From DATMYQ01 sp035560935 (lineage in GTDB: Bacteria; Bacillota; Negativicutes; Sporomusales; Sporomusaceae), in contig DATMYQ010000148.1 in the NCBI GenBank assembly GCA_035560935.1, positions 1 to 5,306 on the forward strand: a stretch of DNA of 5,306 nucleotides. The letters are read 5' to 3'. The translations under genes were made by a program, and so were the position numbers. The notes beneath the pieces were generated by a model. The model was not told the origin of the DNA, ran no database searches, and saw only the letters and a program-made list of their open reading frames with translations. The first letter of the stretch is position 1; every line of letters starts with the position of its first letter. This document shows positions 1-5,306 of the stretch, one piece after another.

Positions 1-708
1 ACCCAGCAGTTAGTCAGCCCGTTCATCCTGCCGCCACCGTCCCAGGTAGGGGAAACCGGCCTGAAGCTGCTGGAAAGCGGCGCATTGCTAAAACATTTGG
101 GAATCAGCTGCTACCGGGTTCTCAGCGGTTTTACCCTTACCTTCCTGGTCGCATTTCCGCTGGCAATGATACTGGGCTTGAACCGGCGCGTCGAGCCATA
201 TATCCAGCCCATCCTTGAATTTGTCCGCCACATTCCGCCGCTGGCCTGCATTCCGTTGTTGATTCTTTGGTTCGGCATCGGTGAAGCCTCCAAGCTGGCC
301 GTGATCATTATGGCAGCGTTTTTCCCGGTCTTTCTCAACACGCTGAGTGGCATTGCCCAGTGCGACGGAAAGCTGCTGGAAGTGGGCAAGGTGTTTGGTC
401 TAAGTCCCTGGGACCGCTTCCGCCGGATTGTTTTGCCGGCCAGCCTTCCCTCCATCATTGTCGGTATGCGTCTCGGTTTGGGTTATAGTTGGCGGGCGCT
501 GATCGGCGCGGAATTGGTGGCGGCTTCCGCTGGCATCGGTTACATGATCCTGGACGCAGAGCAAATTTCCCGTTCCGATATTGTGTTGATCGGTATTTTC
601 ACCATCGGTACCATTGGCTATATTATTGATTATGTGTTTCTGAAACTGACCGGCTTTGGCATGCCCTGGGCGAAAAGGAAGGCAAACGATGACAACTTTA
701 TCTCTTAA
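1..708 (+). CDS. ABC transporter permease, SsuC/TauC class (5' end outside window)
   Basis: This is the membrane subunit of a nitrate/sulfonate/taurine-type ABC importer. The reading frame is open from base 1, giving 235 visible residues; SsuC-type permeases are usually about 250-270, so only the N-terminal tail and perhaps the first membrane helix are missing. The TTG at 85 is an internal leucine codon, because the residues before it already match the family (PPPSQV at 11-16, then an amphipathic stretch). Hydrophobic helices are visible near residues 40-60, 82-92, 98-117, 150-180 and 193-215. The family signature VRHIPPLACIPLLILWFGIG lies at 75-94. The EAA-type loop that docks on the ATPase is at about 127-150 (EVGKVFGLSPWDRF, then IVLPASLP). 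Its 3' end overlaps the ATPase gene by 20 bases, which suggests translational coupling. The family is certain; the substrate is not. Confidence 0.95.
   Translation, partial: TQQLVSPFILPPPSQVGETGLKLLESGALLKHLGISCYRVLSGFTLTFLVAFPLAMILGLNRRVEPYIQPILEFVRHIPPLACIPLLILWFGIGEASKLAVIIMAAFFPVFLNTLSGIAQCDGKLLEVGKVFGLSPWDRFRRIVLPASLPSIIVGMRLGLGYSWRALIGAELVAASAGIGYMILDAEQISRSDIVLIGIFTIGTIGYIIDYVFLKLTGFGMPWAKRKANDDNFIS
676..682 (+). promoter_or_regulatory. Ribosome binding site that sets the ATPase start
   Basis: AGGAAGG stands 6 bases before the ATG at 689, inside the 3' end of the permease gene. It favours the ATG at 689 over the in-frame TTG at 656. The TTG would add 11 residues with no family resemblance and would place this site inside the coding region. 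Confidence 0.8.
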
Positions 709-1426
709 CGGCGTAAGCAAAACCTACCTGATCAACGACCAGCCGGTAGAAGCATTAGCTCCCTTGCATCTCACTATTAACGCCGGCAGCTTTGTCGTCG
801 TCGTCGGCCGCAGCGGCAGCGGTAAAACCACATTGTTAAAGCTGATTTCCGGACTGGAGGAAAAAACTTGCGGCGACATCCGGTTTAGCTCAGCAAACGC
901 CAAAATCGGCATGGTGTTTCAGGAACCGCGGCTGATGCCCTGGCTGACGGCGGAAGAAAATATGGCGCTGCCGCTGTTGCGGGAACAGGATCAGGCCCGG
1001 GTCCGGCAAACAGTTACCCGGCACCTGGAATTATTGGGGCTGGAAAATTTCCGCACGGCCTACCCCTGGCAGCTTTCCGGCGGCATGGCCCAGCGGGTGG
1101 CACTGGGACGGGCGCTTTGCTGCGACCCGGATCTGATTTTGATGGATGAGCCCCTCAGCGCCCTAGACGCTTTCACCCGCAAAAAACTGCAAAATAAGTT
1201 GGTTGATATTTTCCGCCAGGAAACCAAAACCATTTTATTTGTCACTCACGATGTGGACGAAGCGGTGCTGCTGGGCCAAAGGATTTTGATCATGGAAGAG
1301 GGCCGGCTGCTGGATGAATTCGAAGTACCGCTATCCTACCCCCGCGATACCTCTTCCCGGGAATTTTTCGACATTCGCGAAACGATACTGCGGGCCATTA
1401 TTGGCTCGGATTGGGAGGAATATTAA
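689..1426 (+). CDS. ABC transporter ATP-binding protein, SsuB/TauB class
   Basis: This cytoplasmic ATPase powers the importer encoded by its neighbours. The 245 residues carry a full motif set: Walker A GRSGSGKT at 40-47, Q-loop glutamine 78 (VFQEP), signature LSGGMAQR at 129-136, Walker B LILMDEP at 149-155 with Asp153 and catalytic Glu154, D-loop SALD at 157-160, and H-loop His187 (FVTHD). The Q-loop region RLMPWLTAEEN at 81-91 and the C-terminal segment SYPRDTSSREF at 216-226 are typical of SsuB/TauB/NrtD proteins, which lack the long regulatory domain of sugar importers. No key residue is missing, so it should be active. The ATG at 689 was chosen for its AGGAAGG site. The gene overlaps the permease by 20 bases and ends directly against the binding-protein gene, so all three are surely one transcript. 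Confidence 0.96.
   Translation: MTTLSLNGVSKTYLINDQPVEALAPLHLTINAGSFVVVVGRSGSGKTTLLKLISGLEEKTCGDIRFSSANAKIGMVFQEPRLMPWLTAEENMALPLLREQDQARVRQTVTRHLELLGLENFRTAYPWQLSGGMAQRVALGRALCCDPDLILMDEPLSALDAFTRKKLQNKLVDIFRQETKTILFVTHDVDEAVLLGQRILIMEEGRLLDEFEVPLSYPRDTSSREFFDIRETILRAIIGSDWEEY
1413..1418 (+). promoter_or_regulatory. Ribosome binding site of the solute-binding protein
   Basis: GGGAGG ends 8 bases before the ATG at 1427 and lies within the last codons of the ATPase gene. The TAA stop at 1424-1426 touches the next ATG, so ribosomes may re-initiate. Confidence 0.75.
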
Positions 1427-2404
1427 ATGAAACGGCAATTTATCTGGGTTATTCTGGCTAGCTTCCTGCTCCTGACAGCCGGTTGCGGCACACCGGCCCA
1501 ACCGCCGGCAACCCCGGCACCACCGAAAATCGACACGGTAAAAATTTCCTACGTCAAGCTACCGCTGAACGTACCGTCGATTGTCGAGAAAAAGCTGGAA
1601 CTGTTTGAAAAAGAATTTGCCAAAGACAATATGAAAGTCGCCTTTCCGGAAATTACCGAAGGACCGGCCATGACGGCCGCCTTAGCTTCCGGTTCGCTGC
1701 ATTTCTGCAACGCGCTGGGCGGCACCTCAGCGATCCTGGCCGCCGCCAACGGTCTGGACATCAAAATTATCGGTGTCTACAGCCGCGCTCCGGAAGCATT
1801 CACCATCATCACCAAAAAAGCGGATATTAAAACCGCTGCCGACCTCAAAGGCAAAACGGTGGCCGGTCCCAAAGGCACCATTCTCCACCAATTGCTTTTG
1901 TCCGCCTTAAACCGGGAAAACCTCAAAGCGGATGATGTGAAGTTTGTCAATATGACCATTCCCCAGGCTTTGGCCGCCTTAAACTCCGGTGATGCCGATG
2001 CAGCGCTGATCGCCGGACCGGTGGTTCCCAAAGCCCTGGAAGCCGGCGGTCGCGTCCTGACCACAGGCAAGGGCCTGCTGGATGCCATCATTGTCATTGC
2101 CGCCGACGGTAAGTTTCTCGCCGAGCAGCCGACCATCGCCGACCGCTATATGCAGGTTCACCGGCAAAGCCTAGCCTACATGAAGGATCATCGCGATGAG
2201 GTATACCGGATGGCCGCAGAAGAGACCGGCCTGTCGCCGGAAGCGGTAAAAGCCATGTACGGCTGGTATGATTTCAATCCGACCATCACTGAAAACGATA
2301 TCCGTGATCTGGAGAAAACTCAGGATTTTCTGCTGCAAAACGGCCTGCTGACGCAAAAAGTGGAATTGAAAAAGATCATTAAAGATCTCAGCGTCGCAAA
2401 ATAG
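1427..2404 (+). CDS. ABC transporter solute-binding lipoprotein, NMT1/THI5-like (SsuA/TauA/NrtA class)
   Basis: This is the extracytoplasmic binding protein that delivers the substrate to the permease. It has 325 residues. Residues 1-20 form a lipoprotein signal: positively charged MKRQ, a hydrophobic core, then a lipobox ending TAGC with Cys20 as the lipidation site. A Pro/Ala-rich linker (21-33) follows, then a periplasmic-binding fold starting near 35 (DTVKISYVK). Family landmarks are the 'GPAMTAALASGSL' segment at 79-91, 'DLKGKTVAGPKGT' at 139-151 and 'ALAALNSGDADAALI' at 181-195, as in COG0715 nitrate/sulfonate/bicarbonate binding proteins. The ligand could be a sulfonate, a taurine-like compound, a pyrimidine precursor or something else; the sequence does not decide. 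It is the last gene of the importer operon and is followed by a strong hairpin. Confidence 0.93.
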   Translation: MKRQFIWVILASFLLLTAGCGTPAQPPATPAPPKIDTVKISYVKLPLNVPSIVEKKLELFEKEFAKDNMKVAFPEITEGPAMTAALASGSLHFCNALGGTSAILAAANGLDIKIIGVYSRAPEAFTIITKKADIKTAADLKGKTVAGPKGTILHQLLLSALNRENLKADDVKFVNMTIPQALAALNSGDADAALIAGPVVPKALEAGGRVLTTGKGLLDAIIVIAADGKFLAEQPTIADRYMQVHRQSLAYMKDHRDEVYRMAAEETGLSPEAVKAMYGWYDFNPTITENDIRDLEKTQDFLLQNGLLTQKVELKKIIKDLSVAK

Positions 2405-2418
2405 CTGCTCCGCCAAAC

Positions 2419-2452
2419 AAGCGAAGCCGCTCCAACCGGAGCGGCTTCGCTT
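2419..2452. terminator. Shared bidirectional terminator hairpin between convergent operons
   Basis: A perfect 15-bp inverted repeat (AAGCGAAGCCGCTCC, loop AACC, then its exact complement) fills the 60-base gap between the binding-protein stop at 2404 and the hydro-lyase stop at 2465. The stem is GC-rich. The following T-tract is weak on both strands (CGTTTCC on +, GTTTGG on -), so it is not a textbook intrinsic terminator. Its place between two converging stop codons makes transcription termination or 3'-end protection in both directions the natural reading. Confidence 0.8.
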
Positions 2453-2464
2453 CGTTTCCGGCGG

Positions 2465-3256
2465 TTACAGCACCGCCAGATCTTCATCTTGGGGATCACA
2501 GATCAGCATATGTCCGGGAGCGTGGGTAATCATCAAGTCTGGTTTGCATTCCATCGCCACTGCCTGGGGCGTCACACCGCAGGCCCAAAAGACGGGAACT
2601 TCACCGGGCCGGATGGTCACCGCGTCACCAAAATCCGGCTTATGGACGTCTTTGATGCCGATGCCGGCGGGGTTGCCGATATGCAGCGGTGCCCCGTGCA
2701 CCGACGGAAAACGCGAGGTTACCTGTACGGCCCGGACCACCTGGTTTTCCGGAATCGGCCGCATGCTGACCACCGTCGGACCGGCAAAACGTCCGGCGCT
2801 GCGGCAGGCGATGTTGGTAATATACATCGGCACATTGCATTTTTCCTCGATATGCCGGACAGGCACACCAGCCTTCAATAGCGCCGTTTCAAAGGAAAAG
2901 CTGCAACCGATCAGGAAAGCGACCAAGTCGTCCCGCCAGTAGTTTTCCAAATTTAATACCTCGTCCACCATTTTTCCCTGCTTGTAGATTCTATATTTAG
3001 GAATATCATATCGCAAATCCGCTCCCGGAGCCATAAACTTCGGCTCGGGATCGCCAGGATCGGTAACGTCCAGGATCGGGCAGGGTTTCGGATTTCGCTG
3101 GGCGAACAATAAGAAATCATACGCCAAATCTTTGGGCATAATGGCCAGATTGGCCTGGATATGGCCCTGCGCCATGCCGGCAGTGGGAATGGCCAAACGA
3201 CCTTCCCGGATTTCCTGCCGGACTTGCGCCGGCGTCATTTTCGCTAAATCAAGCAT
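2465..3256 (-). CDS. DUF1445 / UPF0317 putative hydro-lyase (D-glutamate cyclase N-terminal-like, YcsI family)
   Basis: This protein has 263 residues, the normal length for the family that includes Bacillus subtilis YcsI and the N-terminal half of mammalian DGLUCY. Conserved blocks are all present: GCSFSFE at 117-123, NVPMY at 141-145, MRP at 165-167, TSRFPSVHGAPLHIG at 180-194, PVFWACGVTPQ at 221-231 and ITHAPGHM at 243-250. The family is annotated as a hydro-lyase, and DGLUCY dehydrates D-glutamate to 5-oxo-D-proline; whether this half alone is catalytic is not known to me. There is no signal peptide, so it should be cytoplasmic. The ATG at 3256 has an AGAGGT site 8 bases upstream. It lies 27 bases behind the DUF4392 gene and is the last gene of the operon. 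Membership of the family is secure; the reaction here is inferred. Confidence 0.93.
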   Translation of the reverse strand: MLDLAKMTPAQVRQEIREGRLAIPTAGMAQGHIQANLAIMPKDLAYDFLLFAQRNPKPCPILDVTDPGDPEPKFMAPGADLRYDIPKYRIYKQGKMVDEVLNLENYWRDDLVAFLIGCSFSFETALLKAGVPVRHIEEKCNVPMYITNIACRSAGRFAGPTVVSMRPIPENQVVRAVQVTSRFPSVHGAPLHIGNPAGIGIKDVHKPDFGDAVTIRPGEVPVFWACGVTPQAVAMECKPDLMITHAPGHMLICDPQDEDLAVL

Positions 3257-3283
3257 TTATTCATACCTCTTTTCTGAGACAAC

Positions 3284-4306
3284 TTAGGACCAGCGCCGCA
3301 TAACCAATTCCCTGATCATCGTCGCCATAGCGGCGTGCACTTCAGCCCGGCAGCCGTCCACACTGGGTTCTACTGATCCGGCAATGGGATCGTGCAAGCC
3401 AACATCGGCCGCCGTTTTCAATTGGGCCAATTCCAATTCGCCGGTGTGCACCGCTTCCGCCACACCCGTCATCGCTCCCAGTAACGCCGCCAGTGCATAA
3501 CCGCCCCAATTGGAAATATTGGCAGTCATCAGCACGTCCACCGGCGTCGCCGGCACAATGCCCGCGCCGCAAGGGCACTGACACTGCGTGGCGCAGGGAA
3601 TTCCCGCCCGGACAATGTCGTCGGCGATATTGGCCATGCCGATTTCATTGCCGCCGTCGCCAATACCGATAGTGGCCACCCCTTTTTCACGGGCTACCTG
3701 GAACAGGTAATCCACCTTCGCCATGGGGTCGCCAATGGCAAAGCCGGCCATATTGTGCATCTGCCCCGCTTTATTCATCCCGGCCCGTTCAATGGCAATA
3801 CAGGCGGCCGGCTTCATCATATCCACCAGACGCAGCGCTTCCTGACGGGCCGCCTGCGGATCCACCGGCAGGGAGATCACCGAAGCCGTCCGCAGTTTAT
3901 TGCGTTCCACCGAATATTTCAGATCTTCCAGCGCCACGCACTGGAACCCGGCCGCCCGGGCCATCCTTTTCACCGGCTCGATCAGCGTTTCGTCCACCAC
4001 CAGCACCGGCGACGCTTTCAATGCCAACCGCAACGCCTTAGCAATCACCACCGCGCCGGGAGGGCCGTCCGACTCACCACAGCCGGGAGCCACAATCGGC
4101 TGATCCATAAAACCGGTGGCGATAAATACCGGGTCACCCGGTTTTACTTTTTTACACAGCAGTTCCGCCGCTGCCAGCGTCAGTGGCCGGTCGGTCAGTT
4201 TCCGCGCCGCCTGATACAGCGCCTGGATAGCCCCCCGCCCCGACACGTCCGCATTGATCAGCTCATCCAACGCTACCGCCACGTTTTGAATTTTCTCTGG
4301 TTCCAT
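3284..4306 (-). CDS. DUF4392 / D-glutamate cyclase C-terminal-like protein
   Basis: This protein has 340 residues when started at the ATG at 4306. It resembles the DUF4392 family, the C-terminal half of mammalian DGLUCY. Recognisable blocks are ATGF at 63-66, the glycine-rich PGCGESDGPPGA at 74-85 (a likely ligand or phosphate-type loop), ERAG at 173-176, GIGDGGNEIGM at 214-224 and SNWGGYALAA at 265-274. Between the last two lies a cysteine cluster (Cys238, 242, 244, 246) that could bind a metal. There is no signal peptide or membrane helix. The in-frame ATG at 4339 is rejected because the best ribosome binding site lies between it and 4306. It precedes the DUF1445 gene by 27 bases and follows the VOC gene by 53. 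The assignment rests on motif memory rather than a search; the inferred role is D-glutamate/5-oxoproline metabolism together with its neighbour. Confidence 0.88.
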   Translation of the reverse strand: MEPEKIQNVAVALDELINADVSGRGAIQALYQAARKLTDRPLTLAAAELLCKKVKPGDPVFIATGFMDQPIVAPGCGESDGPPGAVVIAKALRLALKASPVLVVDETLIEPVKRMARAAGFQCVALEDLKYSVERNKLRTASVISLPVDPQAARQEALRLVDMMKPAACIAIERAGMNKAGQMHNMAGFAIGDPMAKVDYLFQVAREKGVATIGIGDGGNEIGMANIADDIVRAGIPCATQCQCPCGAGIVPATPVDVLMTANISNWGGYALAALLGAMTGVAEAVHTGELELAQLKTAADVGLHDPIAGSVEPSVDGCRAEVHAAMATMIRELVMRRWS

Positions 4307-4315
4307 TCCCAAATT

Positions 4316-4322
4316 CCTCCTT
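4316..4322 (-). promoter_or_regulatory. Ribosome binding site that sets the DUF4392 start
   Basis: On the minus strand AAGGAGG stands 9 bases before the ATG at 4306. It is a near-perfect Shine-Dalgarno sequence and excludes the in-frame ATG at 4339, from which it would be translated as coding sequence. Confidence 0.85.
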
Positions 4323-4359
4323 ATGTACATGTCTTGCAATGTATCCCACTCCGGGCAGA

Positions 4360-4728
4360 CTACTTCATCCGGTCAGGAATCACTTCCAGCCAGTAACCGT
4401 CCGGGTCGACGATGAAATAAATCCCCATTTCCTGATTCTCGTAACAAATGCAGCCCATATCTTTATGTAAGGCGTAGGCCTTGTCAAAATCATCCGCGAT
4501 AAACGCCAGATGAAACTCATTTTCGCCAAGATTATACGGGGTTTCCCGATTGGCAATCCAGGTCAGCTCCAGTTTATGAGGCGTCTGGCCGTCTCCCAGA
4601 TACACCAGGGTAAAACTTGGCTGCTCCAGCCGGCGAGTCTCTTTTAGCCCTAGTGCCTGCTGATAAAATTTCAGGCTTTTCTCCAGATCCAAGACATTAA
4701 TGTTGTTATGGGCAAAGGTGAAGCTCAT
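4360..4728 (-). CDS. VOC-superfamily protein, glyoxalase I-like (lactoylglutathione lyase family)
   Basis: This small cytoplasmic protein of 122 residues is close in length to bacterial glyoxalase I (about 130-135). It shows the paired beta-alpha-beta-beta-beta modules of the vicinal oxygen chelate fold: FAHNNINVLDLEKSLKFY at 5-22 opens the first, and EFHLAFIADDFDKAY at 71-85 opens the second. The four expected metal ligands are in place as His7, Glu54 (KLELT), His73 (FHLAF) and Glu115 (WLEVIP), the pattern of Escherichia coli GloA. VDPDGYWLEVIP at 107-118 is the typical C-terminal block. The substrate may be a methylglyoxal-thiol adduct, but VOC proteins are versatile and a role tied to the cyclase genes downstream is possible. 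The ATG at 4728 has an AAGGAG site 8 bases upstream. It sits 39 bases behind the CGGC gene. Confidence 0.9.
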   Translation of the reverse strand: MSFTFAHNNINVLDLEKSLKFYQQALGLKETRRLEQPSFTLVYLGDGQTPHKLELTWIANRETPYNLGENEFHLAFIADDFDKAYALHKDMGCICYENQEMGIYFIVDPDGYWLEVIPDRMK

Positions 4729-4743
4729 ACTCTCATCTCCTTT

Positions 4744-4766
4744 TTCGCCAGGTACATCCTGGTGAA
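4744..4766 (-). other. Small inverted repeat between the CGGC and VOC genes
   Basis: Directly after the CGGC stop codon the minus strand reads TTCACCAGG, loop ATGTA, then CCTGGCGAA. This gives a 9-bp stem with one A-C mismatch. It is followed by A-rich sequence and the VOC ribosome binding site, with no U-tract, so it is not an intrinsic terminator. It could tune mRNA stability or VOC translation, or be chance. Confidence 0.35.
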
Positions 4767-4767
4767 T

Positions 4768-5196
4768 TTATTCTGTCCCACCACAAGAATCGTAACGGTG
4801 GTAAATACCCTGCTCCCGTTTTTTGGTGGCACCGCCACTGATATACGAACTTTCCACCACTTGATGAAACCCTTTTTTCGTCAGCATTTGCTTTATGTAA
4901 TCCACATGGGGGCAACGGTCATAGTGATGATTGTCGGAAGTCATGCAAGAGGCCAGATGGATCACCACCTGCTCCGGCGTCACATCCGTTTTCTTTTTTA
5001 ACTTTTTAGCCAAGTGTTCTAATTTCGCCGCGATTCCTTTGCCGCAACAACCGCCGCAAGTAAAGGATATGTAACGCAGATCCTCTCCATAGCCGGCAAA
5101 CGCGCCCGTCCGTTCATAAAAACTATGGGTACAGGCAAACCCGCTGCATCGGTTATGTGCCAGCTGACACTGAATAATTACTACATACTTCTGCAT
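4768..5196 (-). CDS. CGGC domain-containing protein (putative metal-binding)
   Basis: This is a 142-residue cytoplasmic protein with nine cysteines (10, 17, 22, 47, 50, 51, 84, 95, 138). The namesake motif CGGCCGKG is at 47-54, preceded by YISFT as in the CGGC family (PF08821). An early Cys10-X6-Cys17-X4-Cys22 set and a HLASCM block at 80-85 also fit that family. A lysine-rich helix (58-70, LEHLAKKLKKKTD) follows the motif. The family is thought to bind metal on the basis of its cysteines; no reaction is established to my knowledge. It is the first gene of the four-gene minus-strand operon, with the AT-rich leader upstream. The ATG at 5196 is preceded by an AGGAGG-containing purine run. Its role next to D-glutamate cyclase-like genes is unknown. 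Confidence 0.9.
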   Translation of the reverse strand: MQKYVVIIQCQLAHNRCSGFACTHSFYERTGAFAGYGEDLRYISFTCGGCCGKGIAAKLEHLAKKLKKKTDVTPEQVVIHLASCMTSDNHHYDRCPHVDYIKQMLTKKGFHQVVESSYISGGATKKREQGIYHRYDSCGGTE

Positions 5197-5203
5197 AAAC
5201 GTT

Positions 5204-5213
5204 CCCCCCTCCT
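5204..5213 (-). promoter_or_regulatory. Ribosome binding site of the CGGC gene with a long G run
   Basis: The minus strand reads AGGAGGGGGG, ending 7 bases before the ATG at 5196. AGGAGG itself would be 11 bases away, but the run of six G allows closer pairing registers. The G run is also a place where sequencing or replication slippage could occur, though it lies outside the coding region. Confidence 0.7.
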
Positions 5214-5222
5214 GCTTTTATT

Positions 5223-5269
5223 ATCCACTATACGAACACAATCTGGCCTTTTATGCAAATATAGTGTAT
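5223..5269. repeat. Interrupted inverted repeat upstream of the CGGC operon, possible operator pair
   Basis: ATCCACTATA at 5223-5232 is matched by TATAGTGTAT at 5260-5269, an inverted repeat with 9 of 10 positions complementary and 27 bases between the arms. One arm covers the candidate -10 box; the other would lie within the 5' leader. This spacing suits either two half-sites bound by a regulator or a loose hairpin in the leader RNA. Nothing in the window encodes a regulator. Confidence 0.35.
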
Positions 5270-5291
5270 CCTTTTTATTAGAAATATACAA
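5263..5291 (-). promoter_or_regulatory. Candidate promoter of the CGGC-VOC-DUF4392-DUF1445 operon
   Basis: The 110 bases upstream of the CGGC gene are clearly more AT-rich than the rest of the window. On the minus strand TTGTAT (5291-5286) and TACACT (5268-5263) are separated by 17 bases, a sigma-70/sigma-A spacing. The matches to consensus are only moderate (3 of 6 and 4 of 6). The -10 element overlaps one arm of the inverted repeat described separately. TATATT at 5263-5258 is another possible -10 but has no good partner. Confidence 0.35.
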
Positions 5292-5306
5292 TCCATGATC
5301 ACCTTC

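Noticed and set aside
656..688. TTG start that would lengthen the ATPase by 11 residues
   Set aside because: The ATG at 689 has AGGAAGG at a good distance, and the added residues (MACPGRKGRQT) do not resemble the family's N-terminus.
2489..2942. Two overlapping + strand open frames of about 130 codons
   Set aside because: Both are antisense to the DUF1445 gene, whose conserved motifs run through the whole region in the minus-strand frame.
4307..4339. Upstream ATG at 4339 for the DUF4392-like gene
   Set aside because: The strong AAGGAGG site lies downstream of it and serves the ATG at 4306.
4326..4343. Short inverted repeat TACAT...ATGTA between the VOC and DUF4392 genes
   Set aside because: Only 5 bp with an 8-base spacer in an AT-rich gap; chance is the simpler explanation.
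3755..4396. 213-codon open frame on the + strand
   Set aside because: It lies antisense to the DUF4392-like gene and is rich in His, Arg and Gln, as expected from reading a GC-rich gene backwards. It has no recognisable domain.
5181..5306. Open frame on the minus strand from the window edge through the AT-rich leader, ending 16 bases inside the CGGC gene (41 codons, no start seen)
   Set aside because: Its third codon positions are mostly A or T, unlike the real genes here, and I recognise no protein family. It spans the likely promoter and ribosome binding site. It could be the tail of an upstream gene only if sequence beyond the window extends it.

Overview
The window looks like ordinary chromosomal DNA of a Firmicute. 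My best guess is an anaerobic Negativicutes/Sporomusaceae-type organism. The grounds are moderate GC content, purine-rich AGGAGG-type ribosome binding sites in front of nearly every gene, a lipoprotein solute-binding protein, and a CGGC-domain protein of a kind often found in anaerobes. The taxonomic call is inference; no rRNA or marker gene is present. I see no mobile element, tRNA, rRNA or CRISPR array.

Left half, + strand (1-2404): a tightly packed ABC importer operon of the nitrate/sulfonate/taurine (SsuABC/TauABC) class. It holds a permease cut off at the left edge, an ATPase that overlaps the permease by 20 bases, and a lipoprotein solute-binding protein whose ATG follows the ATPase stop directly. 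The genes are complete for one importer apart from the missing permease N-terminus. The substrate cannot be read from the sequence.

Centre (2405-2464): a 60-base convergent gap that is mostly a perfect 15-bp inverted repeat with a 4-base loop. It probably serves as a shared, bidirectional terminator.

Right half, - strand (5196 down to 2465): four genes in one direction with gaps of 39, 53 and 27 bases, most likely one operon. In transcription order they encode a cysteine-rich CGGC-domain protein, a small glyoxalase I-like (VOC) protein, a DUF4392 / D-glutamate cyclase C-terminal-like protein, and a DUF1445 / UPF0317 'putative hydro-lyase'. The last two correspond to the two halves of the mammalian mitochondrial D-glutamate cyclase DGLUCY, which turns D-glutamate into 5-oxo-D-proline. 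Here they are separate adjacent genes in the opposite order to the fused protein. This split pair, with its unexplained CGGC and VOC partners, is the most interesting part of the window. An AT-rich leader at 5197-5306 carries a candidate promoter and a 10-bp inverted repeat that could be an operator.

The importer and the cyclase operon are convergent, so they do not share a transcript. Any functional link between them is conjecture.
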